Below, in pieces: positions 1 to 8,778 of a stretch of 64,000 nucleotides of DNA (positions are counted from its first letter, which is position 1; the number at the start of each line of letters is the position of its first letter). The position numbers and the translations under genes are program-made. Source of the DNA: Bacillus sp. P14.5 (GTDB lineage Bacteria > Bacillota > Bacilli > Bacillales > Bacillaceae_B); NCBI RefSeq assembly GCF_003316765.1, contig NZ_NIJF01000063.1, positions 555 through 64,554 on the forward strand. Direction: 5' to 3'. The notes beneath the pieces are model-generated. The model saw nothing but the letters and a program-made list of their open reading frames with translations. It was not told the origin of the DNA and made no database searches.

Positions 1-430
1 ACCAAAGAGTACCCGAAGAGGTGCTCTTTTTTGTATTCAAAAAGAAAAGGGGGAGATCCCCTGCCGCCCATCAATAAAACGCAGGAGCGAGGATGGGGAG
101 GAGCAAGAAGGTCGAGGACGAGAGGGAGAGAACACCGGAGTGGGCTCTGCCCATGAGGATGTGAACGAGCGAAGCGGACGAAGAGATTCGCCGCTCATCG
201 CCGTCCTCGCCTTCAACGCCGATGGTAGTTGGGGACTCCCCCTGTGAGAGTAGGACGTCGCCAGGCAAACCAAAGAGTACCCGAGGGGTGCTCTTTTTGT
301 GTTACAAAAGAAAAGGAGAGACTGCCCTTCCATTTCGCAAATTGATAAGACGCAGGAGCGAGGATGGGGAGGAGCAAGAAGGTCGAGGACGAGAGGGAGA
401 GAGCACCGGAATGGGCTCTGCCCATGAGGG
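1..430. repeat. Tandem duplication of the 5S rRNA trailer region
   Basis: A block starting with accaaagagtacccga at position 1 recurs at 269-270. The two copies share the U-rich hairpin (gagtaccc..gtgctcttttt) and a long segment (cgcaggagcgaggatggggag) that runs to about 155 in copy one and 430 in copy two. The unit is about 269 bp. The second copy directly follows a 5S rRNA 3' end, so the first copy presumably follows the intact 5S gene just outside the window. I infer unequal recombination at the end of an rrn operon. Confidence 0.75.
211..266 (+). pseudogene. 3' fragment of a 5S rRNA gene
   Basis: The stretch has the 3' half of bacillar 5S rRNA: cgccgatggtagt, a GGGG/CCCC hairpin, then gtgagagtaggacgtcgcca. 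The 5' half (gtggcgatagcgaagagg and the cccgttcccat region) is missing; the bases before 211 are unrelated. At about 56 nt it cannot make a functional 116-nt 5S rRNA. It is followed by the same terminator-like hairpin found at position 1. Confidence 0.8.
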
Positions 431-585
431 GAAACCCTAGAAAATACTTCCCGCCTGGAAGGTATCCAAGTTGCTGGCTCGAATACATCATCTTCTCCGT
501 TCAATCTTAATCATGACATTCAAACAGGGAACTGTTTATAGTGCTGGTTAGCTGACAACATTTATCAGCTACATAAAACAAACTA

Positions 586-623
586 AAAACCGAACAATAT
601 CCAATATACTGATCGGTTTCTGA
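586..623 (-). terminator. Possible terminator of the ABC transporter operon
   Basis: Read on the minus strand, AAACCGA pairs with TCGGTTT and a short T run follows. It lies just past the permease stop codon. The loop is long (about 19 nt), so support is moderate. Confidence 0.4.
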
Positions 624-636
624 TTACTATATGATA

Positions 637-1845
637 TTACGACTTTCTCATAATGAGTTGTCTTAACTTCAAATTTTCTCCAAAGTGAAGGATTCCTTTA
701 GGATAAACCTTTGCTGCAAAGTACCCGAAGACAAATGTTGTGGTCACCAGCAAGCCAATGGATATACTTATATCAATGAGGGAAGCAGCGTCTTTCATTA
801 CAAGAATTATCATATTAAAAGGTGATGTGAAAGGGAACATTGCCAGAAATTTTGATAGCAATGAGGCAGGATTATCTATTACAAAGAGGATACCTGAAAA
901 AGCACTAGCCATTAACAGCATTGAAATTGGCATGGTTGTTCCATTCAGTTCTTCTGGACGACTTACCATAGAGCCGAATACGGCATACAGTGAGGCATAT
1001 AAGAAATAACCCAATAAAAAGAAGATGAAGAAGTAAATACAATGCTCGATAGTAAGAGCTGAAAGGTTCAGTTCAAAATTCCCCAAGCTTTTTGCTGGTT
1101 TTACAAGCTCTAACTTAAGATAGAGTGCAACACATCCGAAAAAAGCAGTGAACTGCAAGAGCCCGGCTAAAGCGATTCCGAATATTTTACCGAAAATCAT
1201 AGATAGAGGATTTACTTTTGTAACCATCACTTCCATGACTCTTGAGGCTTTTTCTGAAGCTACGCCGGTCGCGATTGTAGTACCGTACATCATAATCGCC
1301 ATTAATATAAACATCAACATAAGATAAGTAACGAACACCGAAACTTCGTCATCACCACTGAATTCTTCTTTCTCCATCAATACAGGATTGAATAGGGACT
1401 GCTGATCAGACTTCAGAAGATTGTAACTGAGGACGATTTTATTGACCTTTTTGGATTGAAGGTACATGGACAACCCTGAATTTAGATTGACGTCATTCGC
1501 TTTAGAAAAATAGTTAACAGAGTAGTTGCTTTTATATTCATCTATAACATACAAGCCTAGTATTTTTCCTTCTTGAGCTTCCTCTTTGAAGAAATTCACC
1601 TGATTGGCCTGTCCTTCTTTCCACTTCCAGTTCATCAGTTGTTGTTTTAATTCTGCAACTTCAATGTCAGGGGTATTTAGGATGACCACTACTTCTTCTT
1701 TAGGGGGTGAAAAATTCTCCAGGATACTTGGCAGCGAGATTCCGGCTAAAGATATTATTATCAAAGCGAGAGTTGTCAGGATGTATGACTTGGAGGTTAC
1801 TCTTTCTCGAAAGGATTGTTTGAAGACCAAAGAAAAACTTCTCAT
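637..1845 (-). CDS. ABC-2 type transporter permease, YhaP/NatB-like
   Basis: 402-residue membrane protein of the ABC-2 permease family. One hydrophobic segment lies near residues 20-40, followed by a large extracytoplasmic region to about residue 165. Five or six more membrane segments follow, beginning near 168-195, 212-240, 268-296 and 300-325. This layout matches the NatB/YhaP exporters (B. subtilis YhaP is about 419 aa). The ATG overlaps the stop of the ATPase gene by 4 nt (ATGA), so the two form one translationally coupled unit. The family exports sodium, drugs or peptides; the substrate here is unknown. Confidence 0.8.
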   Translation of the reverse strand: MRSFSLVFKQSFRERVTSKSYILTTLALIIISLAGISLPSILENFSPPKEEVVVILNTPDIEVAELKQQLMNWKWKEGQANQVNFFKEEAQEGKILGLYVIDEYKSNYSVNYFSKANDVNLNSGLSMYLQSKKVNKIVLSYNLLKSDQQSLFNPVLMEKEEFSGDDEVSVFVTYLMLMFILMAIMMYGTTIATGVASEKASRVMEVMVTKVNPLSMIFGKIFGIALAGLLQFTAFFGCVALYLKLELVKPAKSLGNFELNLSALTIEHCIYFFIFFLLGYFLYASLYAVFGSMVSRPEELNGTTMPISMLLMASAFSGILFVIDNPASLLSKFLAMFPFTSPFNMIILVMKDAASLIDISISIGLLVTTTFVFGYFAAKVYPKGILHFGENLKLRQLIMRKS

Positions 1846-2732
1846 GATGAATCTCCTGCCTTTTCAATGAATATCTGATTTAAAGAGGGAGAGGCAATAC
1901 CAATTTTTTGGATAACAACCATGCTTTTTAACCTTTCAATTAAATGTAATCCCTGTTCCATGGTTTTCACTCGAATTTGAAATTCTTTTCCTTTTTTCAC
2001 GAAGTCTGTTTGCAACCTTTTCAACTGTTCTTCCAACAGATCAGGAGACTCAATGTTCACATACTTAAATCCATAACGTGTCTTGATCTCATTTAAGGAT
2101 CCAGAAAGCACCACCTCACCGTGTTTCATCAGATAGACTTTATCGCAAAAAGATTCAACACTTTCCATTCTGTGACTCGAGAATATCAGGGTTTTCTTTT
2201 GATAAATGAGATCTCCAATTACCTCTTCCAACAGCTGAGCATTAACAGGGTCTAGTCCGCTAAAAGGTTCATCTAAGATGATTAGATCGGGATCGTGCAT
2301 AACTGCTGCGATCAATTGAACCTTTTGTTGATTTCCTTTGGATAATTCCCCTGTGTCTTTATGGATGTACTCATTTATCCCTAACCGCTCGATCCAGTTT
2401 AATCCCTCCTGTTTTGCTAAACGCTTACTCATGCCTTCTAATCGACCAAAGTAAATCAATTGATCGAGCATGTTCATCTTAGGATAAAGTCCTCTTTCTT
2501 CTGGCAGATAACCAATCTTAATTTCTTTACGAGATAATGGTTTCCCTTCCCATTGAATATTCCCGCTCTCCTGTTGCACCAGACCTAAAATCATTCGGAT
2601 GGTGGTGGTTTTTCCTGCGCCGTTTCTTCCGAGGAGACCAACAGCCTCCCCTTGATTTACTGATAAGGACAAATTTTTTACAGCATGATAGGTTCCGTAA
2701 TGCTTATTAATATTTTCGATCAGCAAGCTCAC
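1842..2732 (-). CDS. ABC transporter ATP-binding protein, YhaQ/NatA-like
   Basis: 296-residue ATPase that would energise the adjacent permease. Walker A is GRNGAGKTT (residues 35-43), the Q-loop region is YLPEERGLYP (75-84, a hallmark of the YhaQ/NatA group), the signature is LSKGNQQ (130-136) and Walker B is LIILDEP (150-156). The start is GTG, preceded by AGAGGGAG. The C-terminal 80 residues form the accessory domain usual in this group. A 25-codon ORF lies immediately upstream on the same strand. The gene lies between the rRNA operon end and csfB, where B. subtilis has no such genes. Confidence 0.85.
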   Translation of the reverse strand: MSLLIENINKHYGTYHAVKNLSLSVNQGEAVGLLGRNGAGKTTTIRMILGLVQQESGNIQWEGKPLSRKEIKIGYLPEERGLYPKMNMLDQLIYFGRLEGMSKRLAKQEGLNWIERLGINEYIHKDTGELSKGNQQKVQLIAAVMHDPDLIILDEPFSGLDPVNAQLLEEVIGDLIYQKKTLIFSSHRMESVESFCDKVYLMKHGEVVLSGSLNEIKTRYGFKYVNIESPDLLEEQLKRLQTDFVKKGKEFQIRVKTMEQGLHLIERLKSMVVIQKIGIASPSLNQIFIEKAGDSS

Positions 2733-2750
2733 AATTTGTCTCCCTCTCTT

Positions 2751-2828
2751 CTAAAAAATAGTTTTATATAATACCACTGCAAGGACACCACTCATAGCGA
2801 ATAACCCATACACTAATAAATTTTTCAA
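2751..2828 (-). CDS. Candidate 25-aa hydrophobic peptide
   Basis: A TTG-initiated ORF with a strong ribosome binding site (AAGGAG, 8 nt before the start) encodes a 25-residue peptide. It begins MKNLLVYGLF and ends VVLYKTIF: one Lys near the N-terminus and one continuous hydrophobic helix. Its stop is 18 bp before the ATPase start, so it would be the first gene of the transporter operon. It could be a small membrane peptide, a leader, or a secreted signal precursor for the divergent HTH-TPR regulator. No homology is recognised; the case rests on the RBS, position and composition. Confidence 0.45.
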   Translation of the reverse strand: MKNLLVYGLFAMSGVLAVVLYKTIF

Positions 2829-3307
2829 TTGATCATCTCCTTAACGATGCAGTCCCTGAAAGCTAATTACTATTTCCACTTTGCCATGAATAAAGTCAGT
2901 AGAGAAAGTAGTAATCTGCCAAAATGGACAGGGCAATGCTTGAGTACTAAGCGCTTAGTTTTTAACTTGAATTATTAAAATGTTTCCTACGTTTACTATA
3001 AGTAATTGGAAAAGGTTAATGGAATAGGTAAAAAACAATAAATTTCAATGAAAAAACTTGTTTAAAAAACCTTCATTTTTAACCAAATTATATTTTGTGG
3101 TTTGAAAAATACCTCATCCAATAGTTGTCGGCATGTCTTGCGATAGAACTTTTTAATAGAACATAAAATAGTTGAATATTGTATAATTAGACATAAATAA
3201 TTTATCGTGAATTGATGATAGATTCGCTTTCTTTTATAGAACATGCCTGCTTAACCATCATTCAACAATAGGGCATCATCCAGATTGAAATGAAAAGAGT
3301 GAGGAAG
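2829..3307. promoter_or_regulatory. Divergent intergenic region with a 14-bp palindrome
   Basis: AT-rich gap between the divergently transcribed transporter operon and the HTH-TPR regulator. It contains a perfect palindrome ACTAAGCGCTTAGT at 2946-2959, a plausible operator. I see no convincing coding region or unambiguous promoter hexamers in the rest. Confidence 0.45.
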
Positions 3308-4560
3308 ATGGAGATAGGAGAAAGAATACGCCAAGTTAGAAAACATAAAGGAATGACTCAAACAGAGTTAATAAAAGGGATCTGTTCCAACACGTATATT
3401 AGTAAAGTAGAAAGTGGTAAGGCAAAACCATCTTACTCCTTTATTTTAAAAGTCGCTAAGGTGTTGGATGTGAACCCTGAATTTTTGACCAATCCGGAAG
3501 TGAAGAACGTCCAGCCAGACGTGGATAGAATTTATGAACGCTACATTCAATCGGAGAAAATAGATTCCCAAGATCTTGCTTTAATCAAGCTCCACGCAAG
3601 GGAAAACCATTCGAATTCTACCTTGGTCAAAATTTACTATGTCTTGATATCATATTATACAAACCACAATATTAAAGAGGCCGGTCAATTGGTCGGGCAG
3701 GCTAAGAATATAGTACCGACTGCTCATACATCAGTTGAAAATGAGCTCTCCTATTACTTCGACAGCCTTTTTAAATATTTTTATTATCTCAAAAATTACT
3801 CAGAAGCTTTGTTCTACGCGGATCTGCATCTACAATCATTACATCAGGAAGAATCTCCTCTGCGGGAAGCGAAAGCCTGCTTTAATCTTGCTAAAATTCG
3901 AACTAAATTGGATGAGGATTTAAAGCTTGCGAGAATCTATACTAAAAAGGCATTACATATCTTTAAAGAAGAAGATCTTAAACTGGGGATTGGAAATGCT
4001 TTGTCAGAATTGGCTATTCAGTATCATAATGATGGATTATATGATAAGGCATTGAAGGTTTTAGATGAACTTTCGGAGTTTTCAAAGGAATATGAGAAAG
4101 CCTATTATGCCCCAATCTTGGAATACAACTACGGAAGAGTGTTTCAGAAATTAGAGAAGTTTGATCAAGCAATAGAACATTACTTTAATAGTATGAAATA
4201 TGATGAGAACTCAAAAGGAGAAGAGCACACCATCTATGCAGTAAAGTGCCTGGCTGAAATCAGTATAGAAAGAAAAATTGGGAAGAAGCCGATGAATACT
4301 TAAAGAAGGGTTTTGGATTAACCACTTCATTTCATCTTCCCAATATGCACATTCACCTGCTGCACTTGAGTGCTCAAATCTATAAAGCCCGTTTTGATTT
4401 TCCCTCTTATGAAAAAGAAATGCAGCAAGCTGTCAATCTGGCGAAAGAAGGAAAATATCCATTGCTTATCAAAGAAATCAGTACAGAGTTAGCAGATCAC
4501 TACAATGAGATTCGCGCCTACAAGATGGCAGCTAAATATTATAAAATCGCGCTTAGTTAA
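3308..4560 (+). CDS. HTH-TPR transcriptional regulator (RNPP-like), frameshifted
   Basis: The N-terminal Xre-type HTH (residues 1-60, IGERIRQVRKHKGMTQTEL..SNTYISKVESGKAKPS) is followed by TPR-like helical repeats, the architecture of PlcR/NprR-type peptide-responsive regulators. Frame 2 stops at 4303, but the TPR region continues in frame 1 from about 4270 (NWEEADEYLKKGF) to 4560. A single-base deletion at the A5 run 4273-4277 explains this. The restored protein would be about 417 aa, close to the NprR class. The start could be 3290 or 3308; 3308 gives the usual HTH N-terminus. The gene is divergent from the ABC operon. Whether it is truly broken or a sequence error cannot be told here. Confidence 0.65.
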
Positions 4561-4570
4561 GAATCACAGA

Positions 4571-4603
4571 CAGCTCCTCAGGTCGATTGGGGGGCTTTTT
4601 TGA
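4571..4603 (+). terminator. Terminator after the HTH-TPR regulator
   Basis: agctcc pairs with ggggct (one G-U allowed), followed by six Ts, 11 bp after the regulator stop. From here to the csfB promoter at 4840 I see no supported feature. Confidence 0.5.
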
Positions 4604-4839
4604 AGTTTTATGAAGACGCAGTTGATGTTAAGGTATGGTTCAGAACTGGAACCGGTCCCCTGATGAAGGACTGGTTAATTTTAAGGAAGATTGTAAATTT
4701 TCACCCACAGAATTACACAGTTCCACATAACGCCTGTTCCTTTTTAAACAATTTCCCATTAGACATACACAGACAGGATTTTGCTTACATAGTATAGCAA
4801 CATGAGACAATTCGCTCTGTTTAAATTTTGTGAAAATGC

Positions 4840-4867
4840 GTATATTTGACCGGCTTCGGGGCAGAAT
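4840..4867 (+). promoter_or_regulatory. SigF-type promoter of csfB
   Basis: GTATA (4840-4844), a 14-bp spacer, then GGGCAGAAT (4859-4867), matching the GGnnAnAnT -10 of SigF. Expected transcription start is near 4874, so translation should begin at the GTG at 4892. B. subtilis csfB is known to be SigF-dependent. Confidence 0.6.
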
Positions 4868-4891
4868 AGGTGTATGGAGGTGGAGAGACTG

Positions 4892-5089
4892 GTGCTGAAT
4901 ACAGAGAAAAGGCTAGGGGAAACGTGTATTGTCTGCAGTCAGGAAAAGAGAACAGGGATTCATCTGTACACATCGTTTATCTGCATAGAATGCGAGAAAG
5001 ATATGATTGGAACGGAAACGAGCCATCCTCAGTACAAGTATTTTGTGGAACAATTGAAGAAAGTCAATACACCGCAAATATATTCATAG
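4892..5089 (+). CDS. csfB: Anti-sigma-G factor Gin (CsfB)
   Basis: 65-residue zinc-binding inhibitor that keeps SigG (and later SigE) activity in check during sporulation. Two CxxC pairs (CIVC and CIEC) lie about 20 residues apart, and TGIHLYTSFIC and the C-terminal TPQIYS match CsfB. The start is taken as GTG 4892 with GGAGGTG upstream: this gives 65 aa against about 64 in B. subtilis, and the upstream ATG at 4874 would sit on the predicted transcription start. It lies between an rrn operon and yaaO as in B. subtilis, but xpaC and yaaN are absent. Confidence 0.85.
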   Translation: MLNTEKRLGETCIVCSQEKRTGIHLYTSFICIECEKDMIGTETSHPQYKYFVEQLKKVNTPQIYS

Positions 5090-5093
5090 ACGA

Positions 5094-5119
5094 AGCCGGG
5101 GCCAAGACTCCGGTTTTTA
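5094..5119 (+). terminator. Terminator of csfB
   Basis: AGCCGGGG pairs with CTCCGGTT around a 6-nt loop, followed by a T run, 5 bp after the csfB stop. Confidence 0.75.
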
Positions 5120-5243
5120 TTTTGATTGGGGGCAGCAGTCCCCAAGAGATACGCTTCCAACTCAATTATTCGAGAATACAGGTAAAGAGCAGCCTTATGA
5201 TAAAATATAGACATTAATTTAAGGCCAGGAAGGATTGCTTTAT

Positions 5244-6641
5244 ATGAAAGATCAAAACAGAATGCCGTTGGTTGAGGCGCTTCAGAAGCATATAGAAAAA
5301 GACTCTGTGTCTTTTCATGTCCCTGGACATAAGAACGGGTTATTGGTGAAGGGACTGGCTGAAAGGGCTTTGGAGTATGATGTGACGGAACTGGCTGGAT
5401 TGGATGATCTTCATGCTCCTGAGGATGCCATCAGGGAAGCGCAGGAGCTGCTGGCGGAACATTATGAAGCTGAGAAGAGTTATTTTCTTGTCAATGGGAG
5501 CACAGTGGGGAATTTAGCGATGATACTTGCTGTGTGTAATGAAGGGGATGTTGTATATGTCCAAAGGAATTGCCATAAGTCGATTTTGAATGGGCTAAAG
5601 CTCGCGAATGTGAAGCCCGTGTTCCTTCATCCAGAATTTGATGAGCAGACAGCTGTGTCAACAGGTATTTCCCAGGCAACATTCGTACAAGCGTTGAACC
5701 TCCATCCCGATGCTAAAGCTATAATTTTAACGTATCCCACCTATTATGGGACTGTATACGATATAAAGAGTTTAATAGAACTTGCTCACGAACATGGGGT
5801 AAACGTGCTGGTAGATGAGGCACATGGGGCCCATTTCTCTTCCGGCGCTCCATTTCCTTCGTCTTCATTGGAATGGAAAGCTGATGTGGTTGTCCAATCA
5901 GCTCATAAGACACTGCCGGCCATGACAATGGGATCTTTTTTACATATTGGGACTAAAAGGGTGAACCACATAAGGATCGAGTCCTGCTTAGGGATGCTGC
6001 AGTCGAGCAGCCCTTCTTACCCGATAATGGGTTCACTTGATTATGCCAGACAGTATATAGCATCCTATTCACTTACAGACATTGAATACTATTTGGAAAA
6101 AAGAAATGATTTTATAGAAAACTTACGCGGTACAGGGTATGAGATCATTGAAAGTGATGACCCGTTAAAGCTGATGGTAAGACTCAATGGATTTTCAGGT
6201 TATGGGCTTCAGGAGGAATTGGAGAACAGAGGTGTTTTTGCTGAGCTAGCCGATCCATACCAAGTCCTTTTCATCTTGCCATTGATTAAAAAGGGGATGG
6301 AATTTCCATTTGAAAAGGCGCTGCGGAGTATGAAAGAGATAGAATCTTCAGAGGGCACCCCGGTACCCATCTTTTTAAGGAACAAGCAAAGGATCTCGTC
6401 TCTCCGCCACTCATTTAGAGAGATGGAAACGAAAGTAAAAGTTTGGGTCCCGGTTGACGAGGCAGTGGGGAAGACCGCAGGGGAAGTGTTGATTCCTTAC
6501 CCTCCCGGAATACCATTGTTTTATCCTGGTGAAGAAATCCTGGAAGAAAACATTTCAGAGCTGAAGAGGCTTAGGGAGCTTGGAGCGAAGTTTCAGGGTG
6601 GGCACAAACTGGAAGAGGGAAGAATAAGCGTCTTCATCTAG
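5244..6641 (+). CDS. yaaO: Orn/Lys/Arg decarboxylase family protein YaaO
   Basis: 465-residue PLP-dependent fold-type I enzyme of the basic amino acid decarboxylase family. SFHVPGHKNG lies at 23-32, DEAHGAH at 191-197, and the PLP lysine is in SAHKT (Lys222). The short N-terminus and C-terminal domain match YaaO/SpeA-type Gram-positive enzymes of about 480 aa. ATG 5244 is preferred over the upstream TTG because AGGAAGGA is 9 nt away. It precedes tmk as in B. subtilis. The true substrate of YaaO is not established; arginine or lysine decarboxylation is inferred from the family. Confidence 0.85.
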   Translation: MKDQNRMPLVEALQKHIEKDSVSFHVPGHKNGLLVKGLAERALEYDVTELAGLDDLHAPEDAIREAQELLAEHYEAEKSYFLVNGSTVGNLAMILAVCNEGDVVYVQRNCHKSILNGLKLANVKPVFLHPEFDEQTAVSTGISQATFVQALNLHPDAKAIILTYPTYYGTVYDIKSLIELAHEHGVNVLVDEAHGAHFSSGAPFPSSSLEWKADVVVQSAHKTLPAMTMGSFLHIGTKRVNHIRIESCLGMLQSSSPSYPIMGSLDYARQYIASYSLTDIEYYLEKRNDFIENLRGTGYEIIESDDPLKLMVRLNGFSGYGLQEELENRGVFAELADPYQVLFILPLIKKGMEFPFEKALRSMKEIESSEGTPVPIFLRNKQRISSLRHSFREMETKVKVWVPVDEAVGKTAGEVLIPYPPGIPLFYPGEEILEENISELKRLRELGAKFQGGHKLEEGRISVFI

Positions 6642-6790
6642 GTTGTTTCCGCATAAATTGCTGCTTAAAAAAATCCCAAGAGCCGTGTGTTCTATTTGAC
6701 CAGGGAGAACAGCCCTTTTCTTTTTGATTACCATGGTATTGCTGATGTACTTCTGATTTAACATTCAATAGCAATAAAGCTTACGCTGTC
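6641..6790 (-). repeat. Family A dispersed repeat, reverse copy
   Basis: Reverse-oriented, diverged copy of the repeat seen at 27244 and 53697. It has the aatcccaagagccg block, the ctttt.ttgattacca block and the aatagcaataaagcttacg end in the expected order. It fills most of the yaaO-tmk gap. Confidence 0.6.
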
Positions 6791-6849
6791 TAAATCTGCA
6801 AACGGCACTGATATAAGTTATAATGTAAAAAGCATCTTGTGGAGGTTAA

Positions 6850-7500
6850 ATGATGAGACAGGGATTATTTATTACAGTTGAAGGTCCTGAGGGAGCCGGA
6901 AAATCAACAATTATTAAAAAGATGGCCGAGGAGCTGGAAGAAAAGGGACTGAGTGTGGTCCTGACAAGAGAGCCAGGCGGGATTTCAATTTCGGAGGAGA
7001 TTCGCGGGATCATACTGGATCCTGAGAATACAGCGATGGATGAAAGAACGGAAGCTCTGTTATATGCAGCGGCAAGAAGGCAGCATTTAGCTGAGAAAGT
7101 CATTCCCTCTCTTGAAAGAGGCAGCATTGTTCTCTGTGACCGTTTCCTTGACAGTTCACTTGCTTATCAAGGCCATGCAAGAGGGATTGGAATGGAGGAA
7201 GTATACAGCATCAATAAGTTTGCGATAGGCGAGACAATGCCGGATATCACTCTTTACTTCGATGTGGAACCTCAAATCGGCTTAGAGCGGATCGAGAAAC
7301 ATAAGGGAAGAGAAGTGAATCGCCTGGACCTGGAAGCAATCGGCTTTCATGAACGGGTACGAGAAGGCTATCTGATGCTGCTCGAGAAGTTTCCCGAGCG
7401 GATCAAAAAAATTGATGCCGGTATGACTTTTGATGAAGTATATGATCATGCGTTGAAAGTTGTTGAGCAATATATAAGAGAGCAAAGGCCAGTCAAATAG
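6850..7500 (+). CDS. tmk: Thymidylate kinase
   Basis: Phosphorylates dTMP to dTDP for DNA synthesis in the cytoplasm. The P-loop GPEGAGKST is followed by the TREPGG motif, [13 protein letters not shown] (the DRF/H substrate-binding motif) and a LID segment rich in basic residues. Total 216 aa, normal for the family (about 212). Two adjacent ATG codons (6850, 6853) follow GGAGG; 6853 has the better spacing. A possible SigA -10 (TATAAT) lies near 6813. The gene stands first in the tmk-darA-yaaR-holB-ricT-yabA run. Confidence 0.95.
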   Translation: MMRQGLFITVEGPEGAGKSTIIKKMAEELEEKGLSVVLTREPGGISISEEIRGIILDPENTAMDERTEALLYAAARRQHLAEKVIPSLERGSIVLCDRFLDSSLAYQGHARGIGMEEVYSINKFAIGETMPDITLYFDVEPQIGLERIEKHKGREVNRLDLEAIGFHERVREGYLMLLEKFPERIKKIDAGMTFDEVYDHALKVVEQYIREQRPVK

Positions 7501-7532
7501 CAGACTGGTTTTCTTTTACCAAATTTTCAAAA

Positions 7533-7722
7533 GGCTCTTTTCGTAAACTTTGTTGCTTTTTAATATGAATTGCGTAAGGTGGCGTCATCATTCATTAGAA
7601 CTATCCTGGTAAGCAAAAAAGAAAAGGGCTACTTCATCCATGTTAAAGAGAGAAACCTTAGTATCCAGGGTGATCACGTATGTGGGATTATCCCAAAAGA
7701 AACAATATTTGTGAAAAAACCT
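7533..7722 (+). repeat. Family A dispersed repeat, forward copy
   Basis: It begins GGCTCTTTTCGTAAACTTTG and contains the ATCCTGGTAA.CAA.AAAGAAAAG block shared with the copies at 23446, 27244 and 53697. It ends with the AAACAATATTTGTGAAAA arm that is imperfectly complementary to the beginning. It occupies the tmk-darA gap. Confidence 0.75.
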
Positions 7723-7723
7723 C

Positions 7724-8307
<584 letters not shown>

Positions 8308-8324
8308 AAGCGAGGGAATATAAG

Positions 8325-8765
8325 ATGAAAATCAATCAAGATCTCCGCGCAGGACTAGACAAGGTACGTACCGAGCCGAAACTGAACCCTGGAGGATTAA
8401 ATAAATTCAATACGCTTGTCAGCAAGCAGGATCAGAAGCTGCAAATGGAGCAGCTGGGAAAGCTGATGGGTGATATCACCAGTGCGGGGGAGAGGCTTTC
8501 CCGTTCAAGGACCTTTAAGGATCTCGCTAAGTATAAAAACCTGGTGAAGAAATTTGTAAAAGAAGCCGTTGATTACGGCATGAACCTCAAACAGTCTCAT
8601 ACATGGAATCAGCATGGAGAGGGAAGAAAGCTGAATATCGTGGAGAGTGTGGACCAACGGTTGTTGGAGCTGACCGAAGATATATTGGATGAAGAAAAAC
8701 AATCAATTGATATATTAGGTAAAATAGGCGAAATACGCGGCCTGTTAATTAATTTATATACGTAA
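8325..8765 (+). CDS. yaaR: YaaR family protein (DUF327)
   Basis: 146-residue soluble, helix-rich protein of unknown function, equal in length to B. subtilis YaaR. No membrane segment or catalytic motif is visible. Basic helices are frequent (TFKDLAKYKNLVKKFVKEAV). The fixed position between darA and holB is the strongest evidence. The start ATG follows a purine-rich GCGAGGGAAT. Confidence 0.85.
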   Translation: MKINQDLRAGLDKVRTEPKLNPGGLNKFNTLVSKQDQKLQMEQLGKLMGDITSAGERLSRSRTFKDLAKYKNLVKKFVKEAVDYGMNLKQSHTWNQHGEGRKLNIVESVDQRLLELTEDILDEEKQSIDILGKIGEIRGLLINLYT

Positions 8766-8778
8766 GTGAGTGATCGTG

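Noticed and set aside
3062-3244. 60-codon minus-strand ORF in the divergent gap
   Set aside because: No RBS, AT-rich low-complexity translation, overlaps the expected promoter region of the regulator.
4600-4797. 65-codon ORF after the regulator
   Set aside because: Begins inside the terminator T-run; no RBS or family signature.
4870-5217. 115-codon ORF overlapping csfB
   Set aside because: It is a shadow of csfB, whose zinc motifs and length match CsfB precisely, and it runs through the csfB terminator.
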